A stretch of 64,000 nt of DNA. Source: Candidatus Brevundimonas phytovorans (GTDB taxonomy: Bacteria > Pseudomonadota > Alphaproteobacteria > Caulobacterales > Caulobacteraceae). The notes beneath the pieces are model-generated. The model made no database searches and was not told the origin of the DNA. It worked only from the letters and a program-made list of their open reading frames with translations. Each line of letters starts with the position of its first letter. Positions within the stretch are counted from its first letter, which is position 1. The DNA lies in NCBI GenBank assembly GCA_029203145.1, contig CP119309.1, positions 645,001-709,000 of the forward strand. The letters run 5' to 3'. Position numbers and translations under genes: made by a program. This document shows, piece after piece, positions 36,301-42,474 of this stretch.

Positions 36301-39255
36301 CACGGGGTCGTTGCCGGTCGGGTCCGCCCCCAGTTGCATGGCGGCGTTGACCTCCAGATAGAAGTCGTAGTCGGCGAAGGCGTTCACGCCGATGCTGCGG
36401 TCGATCACGTCGTCGCCGGTGCCGCGGATGCCGTCCGGGCCGGGAGCGGCCAGGGCGGAGTTCTTCATGATCAGCTTGGAGAAGGAGTTCTCCTCCAGCT
36501 GGTTCAGGAAGTTCAGGCCCTGGGTGCGGGTCAGGTAGTAGAAGCGATCGCCGTCCTGCAGGTTCTCCAACTGCGCCTCGAAGACGGCGTTGAAGGTCGA
36601 GCCAAGCATGCCACCGAAGGGCATCTTCTTCTCGGCCAGGCCGCCGATCCAGAAGTCGATGGCGTTGACCCCGGTGGTCGCCGCCGGGCCGTTCAGCCAG
36701 GCGATCCGTGCGGCGCGTTCGGTGGTTGTTTCGCCGCCCACGCCGAAGACCAGATCCCAGGCCGCCGCCTGCTTGGCCGCCGAGGTGGTCGCGTCGGTGA
36801 TGCTGGCATGGGTCCCATAGGCGGCGATGAAGTTCACCACCGACAGGGGGTTTTTCAGGTTGGCGGCGAAGTCGACCCAATTCTTGTAAGGCTCCAGGAA
36901 GGTCGATCCGGTCGCGGCATACAGCTGGGCGCGGGCGTCGTTGAGAGACGGAATCCCGGCGTCGCGACCGCGGGCGATGTTGATCGCCGGCAGGTCCAGC
37001 GGCAGGCCCAGCAGGTTGTTGCGTAGGGCGCCGGTGACGAACTCGTCGATCTCATTGCCCCGCACGCGCGTCATACCGGCGACGATGGCGGCCGTGGCTT
37101 CATCGGCTGTGCCCAAAGCGTTCATCGCATTGGGATTGAGGAAGGCCTGAATCAGACCGATCTCGCTCTGGGCGCCGGTGGTCGGGTCCACCATGTTGAT
37201 GTTCTCGGTCAGCATGGAGTGACCGAAGCGGTAAACCGTGTGAGCGAACTCGGCGAAGATCGAGGGGTTGATGTCGGTCGAGCTGTTGAAGACGAAGGGG
37301 TCGATCAGGGGCTGCACCTGACGGGCGAACTCTTCGAAGACCAGGTGCTGGTACTGCATCTCGGTGGCGAACCGGGCGGCCTGGAACAGGCGCTCGCCGT
37401 CCCAGACCAGGGTATTGGCATAGGCCAGTTGGTCGAGCGCCGACAGGGAAGCGAAGTTGGAGGGCAGCCCACCGATGTCGGTCGCCAGCCATTCGTTGAT
37501 GAAGGCCAGATCGCCCGACTGCAGCACGGTCAGCTTCTGGGCCTCGACCTGCCGGTTGTGCTCGGAATGGAAGACGTGGTGGACAGCGGTCAGGCCGATG
37601 TTTTCATTGCCGCGCCCGTCGCCCGTGGCGAAGTGGGCGTCCAGCAACTCGTTGTCATAGGCGACTTTTCTGCCCCGGTAGTCCGTGGCGATCGCGTTGT
37701 CGGCGACGGCGTCATCATCGGCCTGAACCACCAGAACGTCCGGCGTGGCGGGATTGCCGTCGGCGTCGAATACCGTGCCGGGCACGGCGTTGTGGGCGAT
37801 GTCGTCAAGGAAGGCGTGAGCGATGCGGATCGGACCAAAGTAGTCGACGCCGTCGATGTTTACCGGCGTCGTGGCCATGGCGATCAGGTTGATGGGATTG
37901 GCCGGCGTGCCCGAGATGACGATGTCGTCGGCGGTGTTGGGCGTGCCATCAGCGCCCAACCCCAGGATGACCTGAGCGTAGCCTGTGACGGGATCGGGAA
38001 TGAAGCGGCCATAGGGGTCGGTTCGCAGCAGGGGAACGTTGAACACGTCCTGATCGGTCAGCTCGATGCCCAGCATGGCTCGGGCCTGAGCCTTGACGTC
38101 GCCCCAGGTGCCCAGGCCGCCGGTGGCCCCGTCCAGCAGGTGGCCAGTGGCCACGGTTCGCCCGTTCACTGTCGCGTATTCGCGCAGGAAGACCTGATGC
38201 GAGGCGTGGGAGGTATAGGTCTGGTTCTGATCGACGAACGGCGTGGTGACGTTGACCGCTTCGTGCGCCGTATCGTCGGCGGTGCCCATGATGCCGTCGG
38301 CGCCGGGGCCGGCCACAGGGGTTGCGCGGCTCAGCACCATGAAGGCGTTCTGCGCGCTGACTTCGTCGCCTGTGCCTGGGATGCCGTCCGCCCCATGCGT
38401 GCGCAGGGGATCGTCGGGGGCCAGCGGGATGTAGATGGTCCCGTTGCCGCTCTTGGTGATCAGGTCCAGGCCATGATCGAAGAACTGACCGAAGAAGGTC
38501 ATCCAGCTGTTGAAGGGCGCGGTCAGGCCTTCATCCGCCGCGACGTTGGGGATGATCAGCGAGCCGTTCTCGGCCTCCAGCCCCTTGTCGTCGAGGATGG
38601 CCTGGAAATCGGCCTGGGCCGCGTCACGTGCGACCTGCTTGGCGGCGGGGTCCAGTCCGGCGTCGGCGTTGATGGCGACGATCGTGCTGATCAGGGTCGC
38701 GTGGGCGGCGCGCACCACGGCCAGGTCGCCATAGACGTCTGCAGACCCTGCAAACGTCAGGGCGGCGACGATGGCGGCTGGATTGTTGAAGCTCATGTCG
38801 GAGACAAGGTTCGAGATCAGCCGTGGATCGGCGTCCGCGACATTGCCTGAATGGCCGCCGTTGACGCCGGGCGTCGCCCCGCCAACCATGCCGTAATCGT
38901 TGTTGGTGACGCTCTGGCCGCCGCCTAGCGCCATCGAGTCGTCGCCCTCATTGATGAAGTTGGGGTTGAGCAGTCGCGGCATCGGCTGGTCCGCCGCGCC
39001 CCAAAGTTCGCGCCCCTCCACGATGTTGTTGTAGCTGCCGTCGACCGTCCGCAGGCCAAAGGGCGTCTTCGCGTCCGGGATGGCGAGGGGAAGGGTCGGA
39101 TCGAAGCTGGCCGAGGTGTACCAGGCCCGATCAGTGATGACCCGACCGGCGGCGTCCACCCTGATCTGTGTCAACGGCGTGCCGTTCGCATGAGCTTCGG
39201 CGATCTTGATCTGCCTCAGAATGAATTCCAGATCATGTTGGTTCAGCGCGACCAT
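30304..39255 (-). CDS. giant secreted protein with two animal-type heme peroxidase domains and RTX repeats
   Basis: About 2983 residues. Domain 1 (about residues 215-940) has distal His261 in 'FGQFFDHGLD', proximal His679 in 'YRFGHSML', and Ser564 where the catalytic Arg of myeloperoxidase-type enzymes stands ('VFHSEHNR'). Domain 2 (about 2080-2660) has distal His2194 ('GQYFDHGLD'), the canonical Arg2382 ('WERNHN') and proximal His2464 ('FRFGHSML'). Between them are calcium-binding repeats (about 1015-1190) and jelly-roll/Ig-like segments (about 1480-1870). An Asp/Glu-rich linker (about 2683-2722), RTX nonapeptides (2740-2825) and an RTX-type C-terminal tail follow. There is no Sec signal peptide, as expected for a type I cargo. 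ATG 39255 has GGAGG at the right spacing; the frame is open further upstream without homology. Bacterial relatives with this architecture include the Mn(II)-oxidising MopA peroxidases; activity here is unproven. Confidence 0.9.
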   Translation of the reverse strand: MVALNQHDLEFILRQIKIAEAHANGTPLTQIRVDAAGRVITDRAWYTSASFDPTLPLAIPDAKTPFGLRTVDGSYNNIVEGRELWGAADQPMPRLLNPNFINEGDDSMALGGGQSVTNNDYGMVGGATPGVNGGHSGNVADADPRLISNLVSDMSFNNPAAIVAALTFAGSADVYGDLAVVRAAHATLISTIVAINADAGLDPAAKQVARDAAQADFQAILDDKGLEAENGSLIIPNVAADEGLTAPFNSWMTFFGQFFDHGLDLITKSGNGTIYIPLAPDDPLRTHGADGIPGTGDEVSAQNAFMVLSRATPVAGPGADGIMGTADDTAHEAVNVTTPFVDQNQTYTSHASHQVFLREYATVNGRTVATGHLLDGATGGLGTWGDVKAQARAMLGIELTDQDVFNVPLLRTDPYGRFIPDPVTGYAQVILGLGADGTPNTADDIVISGTPANPINLIAMATTPVNIDGVDYFGPIRIAHAFLDDIAHNAVPGTVFDADGNPATPDVLVVQADDDAVADNAIATDYRGRKVAYDNELLDAHFATGDGRGNENIGLTAVHHVFHSEHNRQVEAQKLTVLQSGDLAFINEWLATDIGGLPSNFASLSALDQLAYANTLVWDGERLFQAARFATEMQYQHLVFEEFARQVQPLIDPFVFNSSTDINPSIFAEFAHTVYRFGHSMLTENINMVDPTTGAQSEIGLIQAFLNPNAMNALGTADEATAAIVAGMTRVRGNEIDEFVTGALRNNLLGLPLDLPAINIARGRDAGIPSLNDARAQLYAATGSTFLEPYKNWVDFAANLKNPLSVVNFIAAYGTHASITDATTSAAKQAAAWDLVFGVGGETTTERAARIAWLNGPAATTGVNAIDFWIGGLAEKKMPFGGMLGSTFNAVFEAQLENLQDGDRFYYLTRTQGLNFLNQLEENSFSKLIMKNSALAAPGPDGIRGTGDDVIDRSIGVNAFADYDFYLEVNAAMQLGADPTGNDPVLEGLGRGKVQRDDPLTAGVDENFLRFTGGEHVSIGGTTGNDTIITDFGDDSIWGGAGNDRIEAGAGVDLVNGGDGDDIITDSGDSGDFLKGEGGNDVIANSNGLDILMGGTGKDVFFVGVDDTEVFGGQGDDFILGGDGVDFLLGNEGDDWIEGGGGFDTTAGDNSELFFNSTIIGHDVMFAGSDEHDFDAESGDDIMVQGESVMRNEGMFGFDWAIHKGSTIAANADLTKPIFTTDAADILRNRFDAVEALSGWNKDDRLWGDDRGAPADAGSVLAGAEGTMVGHELDQAGINRIAGLDQIITPNLMTTRPYWADSTGDVKSVFVGGNILLGGGGSDIIEGRGGDDVIDGDAWLNVRISIRDAAGAEIATINSLKDNVTLGGVTKALSTWMFERAITPAQLHIVREIKQDDSGDDVAVYWDVRANYDITSNADGTITIVHRVQTVGAIDPATGQNRVSDGTDTIRNIEILRFADGDVSLSPPELFLQQITRQYADNFNTANLGNTTGNAPWNPDWVEANDSGGVTTGQIRIDAGNNNVLQFTQGDGAQIQRTVELGGKASASLAYSVAEDGLDAGETVTVFFSRDGTQAAMVQIDLITGATNNANRNIALTGPFTQNAFIRFVASGISAANETVNIDNLVVTFTDSVARDYETTFTEDGADQSIASGPLIVEDQQIVSARVVLTNAQAGDAFDVPTNLPGNITRTIDASVPGQIIVTLTGNEPSIANWQAAIQAVEFRNTSQNPGTVDRIIEVTVNDGFLSSQVARTTVNVVAVNDQPSVNNDSVITNVATGSFAIPEWVLLRNDVDVDGNTIAMTGLSSLNGLTATRANGVVTVTDTGGAGGSFVYTGNDGSGAANATDTATVTLTRDTAGTINGTAAANILIGDNAASTFDADEGDDVILAGGGNDTILWNAGDGRDFVDGGAGTDTFTVGGNATAEAFVVYSAAAAQADGILGLRPETEIVVTRNGVVIAELDNIEEIIINTGAGNDTVTTRGNFNPTSLSFSTIRINDGGGNDTVDISGMESAHRVVLRSNGGNDTIVGALRPQDVIELAEGKTFSDYVKTYNPNGSVRLESNGHTVTYFGRPSLAAEGVVLPPSNSAFDLPLDSEDIQDLLQMVRDGLIRDASGLGNNIANPTLANAGQPFIRLTDPYYTDGASGVRQTTLTPRQISDLISNQDNDGDGAEESTPNAFGGTALLTAFGQYFDHGLDFINKGAPGSMPIGSPSFPISAPRANIMPGTGVDPDGIPNNGDEIAARYINDTSPYVDQNQAYGSHEAITALLRKWEIGPDGQPRQTAHLLSGGLDSTGRPTLPTLDDIRENYRIMTGGQELTAEDITNYDGTGQPLLIDFVPVYKTVPGSGPVLDLDAIGHYYVVGDGRGNENLMLTSIHTVWERNHNHWVDRLKESTNGAWTEEEYFEAARIMNIAEYQRVVFTEFAQAMGGGLGDDEEHGFEGYDPTVDASISLEFAQAAFRFGHSMLNETVSYVDAAGVLQQMSLVDAFLSPQTLASLGVDSILAGAAATPHQAIDVDVVNALRNQLVGRPLDLAALNIFRGRDVGIPPFNTVRAELFEKTGIASLRPYTGWADFQARNGLTDAALLQLKTAYPDGFDSVDLWVGGLSEKPRHGQLGSTLGYIFLDQLNRLQHGDRLYYLEIFDDSIFAGNALTFSEIIMRNTGLTELPEFIFQPNPPPANGDDDEDEDDDDDDVVLPPDDDEDDDDDGPSDDDDDDDEDTDVGTPPVVTPTTPPAASLVLAGGSTDDTLNGGAGDDALSGGSGDDTLSGGAGDDVLNGGSGDDVLNGGAGDDRLNGGSGDDRLNGGAGDDVLSGGSGDDVFVFGGDDQITDFKVGADKIDLSGLGVTAANFGSLVALAVTTTGASVTVGGQTMYLTDFSGGGLTASSFIFAGAAAAVARLPTGETAVSVPLDDDDFIVPSGFRGRGGGGGGREGAGHDRFVDLIEPGWGSPFGKWDWTDFHTIPARDEDADGSDLHNDYFLS
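30785..31035 (-). repeat. RTX nonapeptide array at the peroxidase C-terminus
   Basis: Eight regular nonapeptides plus one degenerate copy (27 bases each) alternate strictly between GGAGDDxLx and GGSGDDxLx, so the higher-order unit is 18 residues. They bind calcium as a beta-roll after export. A tail with 'DQITDFKVGADKIDLSGLG' follows, the usual arrangement next to a C-terminal type I secretion signal. Confidence 0.93.
31085..31210 (-). repeat. Asp/Glu codon-run linker within the peroxidase gene
   Basis: About 40 residues are almost entirely Asp and Glu with a few Pro, Val and Gly, encoded by runs of gat, gac and gaa. They join peroxidase domain 2 to the RTX array. The DNA is low-complexity (cat/cgt/cgg runs on the plus strand), a likely place for replication slippage. 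The segment may add low-affinity metal binding. Confidence 0.85.
35810..36200 (-). repeat. internal calcium-binding (RTX-like) repeats
   Basis: Irregular GGxGxDxL-type repeats occur after the first peroxidase domain, for example 'GGAGNDRIEAG', 'GGDGDDIITD', 'GGQGDDFILGG' and 'GNEGDDWIEGG'. They are more diverged than the C-terminal array. A short third patch ('GGGNDTILWNAGDG', about 33560-33610) precedes the second peroxidase domain. Confidence 0.85.
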
Positions 39256-39626
39256 TGTAGCCTCCAGGGCGGAATTTGCCGTGGGAGGGCCGACCGGAGG
39301 CGAAGCGCGGCGGGGGCGGTGATCGCAGCCCGGAAAGCTTCGGGCTCGAAGTCGTCGCGGCCGTCGGGCGAAGCCAGAGGAAAGGCCTCCTGTTAACCCG
39401 ACTGTCTTCCTGTCTCCGCCGTCCGTCGATTTGTCCTGCCGGACTAGTCCGTTGGGAGACTGAATCTGGCCCTCATCCGTTCGGACTAAGCCTTTGGTCC
39501 TAGACCGTACCGCCGCGGCCGAATGGTGTCTGATGCCTCGCGGCGAGTTTGGCGTAGCGAGCGGGGGTGGCGCGTGCATACTGCCCTGCCTCGCAGCGTT
39601 TGTGATTGCGGGGGACGGAGGGTGTG
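39256..39626. promoter_or_regulatory. divergent intergenic region between the peroxidase and the small cytochrome c
   Basis: 371 bases without a gene that I can support. A perfect 12-base palindrome, cggactagtccg, is at 39440-39451. A second imperfect dyad built on the same ggacta half-site, ggactaagcctttggtcc, is at 39483-39500. The region should contain promoters for the leftward peroxidase operon and the rightward cytochrome. The sites are nearly midway between the two starts. Confidence 0.5.
39440..39451. promoter_or_regulatory. palindromic candidate operator
   Basis: Perfect palindrome cggactagtccg, with the half-site cggacta repeated at 39482-39488 as part of an imperfect dyad. It is about 185 bases from each flanking start codon. 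Which regulator would bind it is unknown. Confidence 0.4.
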
Positions 39627-39959
39627 ATGAAGGGGACTATCGCTTGCCTGATCGGGGGCGTCGTTCTGGCCGGGGGGCTGGGCGCCATGACGAGGACGCC
39701 GCAGGAGGCGCCGCCGCCGCGAGCGGCCGCCGTCCCAGCGAGCGCCTTGCCTGAAGGTGAAGGCCGTGAGCTGACGCAGCGCGTGTGCGGCCAATGTCAC
39801 TCGGTGGGCATGTTCGCAACACAGCGACATACTCAGGATGAGTGGAACCAGGTTATTGCGCGCATGATGGCCAAGGGCATGACCGAGCCCGAGGACGATC
39901 TCTATGAAATCTCCGACTATCTCGTTGAAAACCTCGGGAAGGTCGAAGCGGGCGGCTGA
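39627..39959 (+). CDS. small periplasmic monoheme cytochrome c
   Basis: 110 residues with an N-terminal hydrophobic segment (about residues 4-22) and one heme-binding motif, C-G-Q-C-H (Cys54, Cys57, His58). The downstream 'HTQDEWNQVIARMMAKGM' supplies candidate axial methionines, and 'DDLYEISDYLVENLG' is the C-terminal helix. It is clearly paralogous to the lipoprotein cytochrome at 53575. ATG 39627 follows GGAGGG; a TTG at 39606 is a weaker option. It ends exactly where the convergent LysR gene ends (tga/tca at 39957-39962). It probably carries electrons for a periplasmic dehydrogenase. Confidence 0.85.
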   Translation: MKGTIACLIGGVVLAGGLGAMTRTPQEAPPPRAAAVPASALPEGEGRELTQRVCGQCHSVGMFATQRHTQDEWNQVIARMMAKGMTEPEDDLYEISDYLVENLGKVEAGG

Positions 39960-40844
39960 TCAGGCGTTGTCGCGTGTGACGCCGTATCCGTTGGCGAAGG
40001 CGTCGCGGATGGCGCGAACGCGTCTATTGTCGGCGTCGCCGCTGCGGCAGACGAAGGCGATCTGACGTGTCGGCGTGCTGACGCCCAGCGGAATCTGGCG
40101 CACGGGGGCGCGCACGGTCGGGGCGACCGGCAGGCGCGGAATGATCGACACGCCCAGACCGGCCGACACCATGGCCAGCACAGCCTCGATGGACTCCAGC
40201 TCGAAGCGCGGCCTGGTGCCGGGCGAGAGGCGATGCAGGTGGCTGGCGGCGGTGCGTCCGCTGGTCAGAGAGGTGTCGAACTGGATCCAGTCGTAGCGCG
40301 CGATCAGGGCCTCGGCGGTGGTTTCCGTGCTGTCGGGCGGCGCCACGAAGACGAAGGGCTGTCTTTCCAGATCCTGCCAGTCGAGGCGGCTTGAGCCGCC
40401 CGAGGTGGGCCGGATCAGGGCCGCGCCATCCAGTCGGCCTGCCTTCAGGTGATCCAGCAACTCGCTGGAGTCGCCCTGGATCACCCGCACCGCCAGCCCT
40501 GGATGACGTCCGCCGATTTCCTGCAGAACCAGGGGGATCATGGTGGGTTGGAGCGAACGAATCGCCCCGATGACGACGCGGCCCGACAGGGCGGCGGAAT
40601 GGCGCGTGCGCGCCTCTTCCACGGCGTCCAGGGCGGTGCGGACGCTTTCGGCAAGATCGCTGGCGAGCGGAGTGGGGCGCACGGTGCGGCCCGAGCGGTC
40701 GAACAGGGGCTGGCCCACATACTCCTCCAGCCGTTTCATCTGCAGGCTGACGGCGCTGGCGGTCAGGCCCATGTCGTCGGCGGCGCTGGCGAAGCTGCCG
40801 TGCCGCAGGACGGAGTTCAGGGTCATCAGGAACTCGAACTTCAA
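39960..40844 (-). CDS. LysR-family transcriptional regulator of the ALDH-ThDP cluster
   Basis: 294 residues. The HTH domain begins immediately ('KFEFLMTLNSVLRHGSFASAADDMGLTASAVSLQMKRLE') and the substrate-binding domain covers about residues 90-290. The start is most likely the TTG at 40844, because the family N-terminus begins there and GGGAGAA is seven bases upstream. The only ATG-type alternatives are far upstream, across the divergent promoter. Reads divergently from the aldehyde dehydrogenase gene, the classic arrangement for a LysR activator and its target operon. Confidence 0.85.
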   Translation of the reverse strand: MKFEFLMTLNSVLRHGSFASAADDMGLTASAVSLQMKRLEEYVGQPLFDRSGRTVRPTPLASDLAESVRTALDAVEEARTRHSAALSGRVVIGAIRSLQPTMIPLVLQEIGGRHPGLAVRVIQGDSSELLDHLKAGRLDGAALIRPTSGGSSRLDWQDLERQPFVFVAPPDSTETTAEALIARYDWIQFDTSLTSGRTAASHLHRLSPGTRPRFELESIEAVLAMVSAGLGVSIIPRLPVAPTVRAPVRQIPLGVSTPTRQIAFVCRSGDADNRRVRAIRDAFANGYGVTRDNA

Positions 40845-41043
40845 GGCGTTCTCCCGTGCAGGGCCGGCGCCGTGAGGGCGCAGCACGATATCGATACATA
40901 ACAAAACGTCATCTATCGATCCAGCAAACGTCACTATTTCTTGAGTTTGGCGGTCGTTACCAATGGTCTCGACCGAGCGATGGGGCGACCCGCCGACCGG
41001 CAAGGTCTCATCGCTCGAAGAGGCGAGGGACAGGGAAGAGGCA
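40845..41043. promoter_or_regulatory. divergent promoter region with paired repeats
   Basis: 199 bases, AT-richer in 40885-40950. A 7-base inverted repeat, atcgata (40890-40896) and tatcgat (40914-40920), has a 17-base spacer. Two direct copies of aaacgtca lie at 40904-40911 and 40926-40933, 22 bases apart, or two helical turns on the same face. This is the expected position for LysR binding between the regulator and the aldehyde dehydrogenase operon. Confidence 0.55.
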
Positions 41044-42474
41044 ATGAAACAAGAACATCAGATCAGAATGCTGATCGACGGTCAGTGGACGGATGGCGAA
41101 GGCGCCGCCGTCACGGTCGTCGACAAGTTCACCGGGGCCGAGCTGGGCCGCCTGCGCTCGGCGTCGCCGGCACAGGTCGAGGCGGCGGTGGCCGCCGCCC
41201 GTGCAGCGTTCAACGCCATTCGCCTCGAAGCCTATGAGCGCAGCCGCCTGTTGAACCGAGTCGCCGACCTGATCCTGGCCGAGCGCGAGGCTTTGGCGGC
41301 CATGATCGTCGCTGAATCCGGCGTGCCGTGGAAGGATTCCAGCAACGAGGTCGTGCGCACCGCCGAGACCTTCCGCGTGTCGGCCGAGGAAGGCCGTCGT
41401 CTGGCCGGCGAGATCGTGCCGATCCAGGGGGCGTCGGGCCAGTCGGGCCGCATGGCCTATACCCTGCGGCTGCCGCGCGGCGTGGTCGGCGGCATCAGCT
41501 CTTTCAACTCGCCGCTGAACATGGTGGCGCACAAGGTGGCGCCGGCCCTGGCCTCGGGCAATGCGGTGGTGTTCAAGCCGCCGGTCGCCACGCCCCTGTC
41601 GGCGACGCGCCTGTTTGAACTGATGCTGGAAGCGGGGGTTCCCGGCGGCCTGATCAACCTGATCCACGGCGGCGGGGCCGAGGTCGGCGCGCCCCTGGCG
41701 GCCCATCCGGGCGTCGACTTCTTCACCTTCACCGGCAGCACTCCGGTGGGCAAGGCGATCAGCGCCAGCCGCGGCATGCGCGCCACGGCGCTAGAGCTGG
41801 GCAGCATCGCGGCCACCATCGTCTGCGCCGACGGCGATCTGGAGCGGGCGGCGGTGCGCTGCGCCCAGTCCGGGTTCCGCCGTCAGGGGCAGGCCTGCAC
41901 CTCGACCCAGCGGTTGTTTGTCGAGCGTTCGGTCATGGACCGCTTCCTGCCCATGCTGCTGGAGCAGGTCGAAGCGCTGAAGGTCGGCGATCCGCGAGAC
42001 CACGCCACCGACGTCGGCCCCATGATCAGCGAGGCCGAGGCCGTGCGCGCCGAGACCTGGGTGCGTGAGGCGACGGATCGCGGCGCCAGGGTTCTGACCG
42101 GCGGCGAACGACGCGGCGCTATCCTGACGCCGACCGTCCTGACCGACGCCGACCCCACCTCGAAGGTGCTGTGCGAAGAGATCTTCGCCCCCGTCCTGAC
42201 TGTCCTGCCGTTCGACTCGCTGGACGAGGCGATCGACCGCGTGAACGCCACGCCCTTTGGTTTGGCCGCCGGCCTGTTCACCCGCGACCTCAGCCGCGCC
42301 CTGAAGGCGGCCGAGCGGCTGCACGTCGGCGTGGTGCACCTCAACGAAGCCTCCAGCAGCCGCGTCGATCTGATGCCGTTCGGCGGCGTCAAGGACAGCG
42401 GCGTGGGGGTCGAAGGCCCCCGCTACGCCATGCGCGAGATGACGCAAGAGCGTCTCGTCACGATCACCCTGTGA
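41044..42474 (+). CDS. NAD(P)-dependent aldehyde dehydrogenase
   Basis: 476 residues of the ALDH superfamily. It has the catalytic Cys285 in 'QGQACTS', the general base Glu251 in 'LELGS' (34 residues apart, the usual spacing), the 'FTGSTPVGK' cofactor loop and 'SSFNSPLNMVAHKVAPA'. The last block resembles the lactaldehyde/phosphonoacetaldehyde-type ALDH subgroup. ATG 41044 follows GGGAAGAGG. It is the first gene of a co-directional cluster, and its stop overlaps the next ATG. The substrate is unknown; an aldehyde released by the ThDP enzyme next door is the simplest idea. Confidence 0.88.
   Translation: MKQEHQIRMLIDGQWTDGEGAAVTVVDKFTGAELGRLRSASPAQVEAAVAAARAAFNAIRLEAYERSRLLNRVADLILAEREALAAMIVAESGVPWKDSSNEVVRTAETFRVSAEEGRRLAGEIVPIQGASGQSGRMAYTLRLPRGVVGGISSFNSPLNMVAHKVAPALASGNAVVFKPPVATPLSATRLFELMLEAGVPGGLINLIHGGGAEVGAPLAAHPGVDFFTFTGSTPVGKAISASRGMRATALELGSIAATIVCADGDLERAAVRCAQSGFRRQGQACTSTQRLFVERSVMDRFLPMLLEQVEALKVGDPRDHATDVGPMISEAEAVRAETWVREATDRGARVLTGGERRGAILTPTVLTDADPTSKVLCEEIFAPVLTVLPFDSLDEAIDRVNATPFGLAAGLFTRDLSRALKAAERLHVGVVHLNEASSSRVDLMPFGGVKDSGVGVEGPRYAMREMTQERLVTITL

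Noticed and set aside
30442..38850. Several long plus-strand frames (up to 918 codons) opposite the peroxidase gene
   Set aside because: They are Val/Gly/Asp-rich complements of the RTX/peroxidase coding sequence, with no family resemblance and interrupted by stops where the real frame continues.
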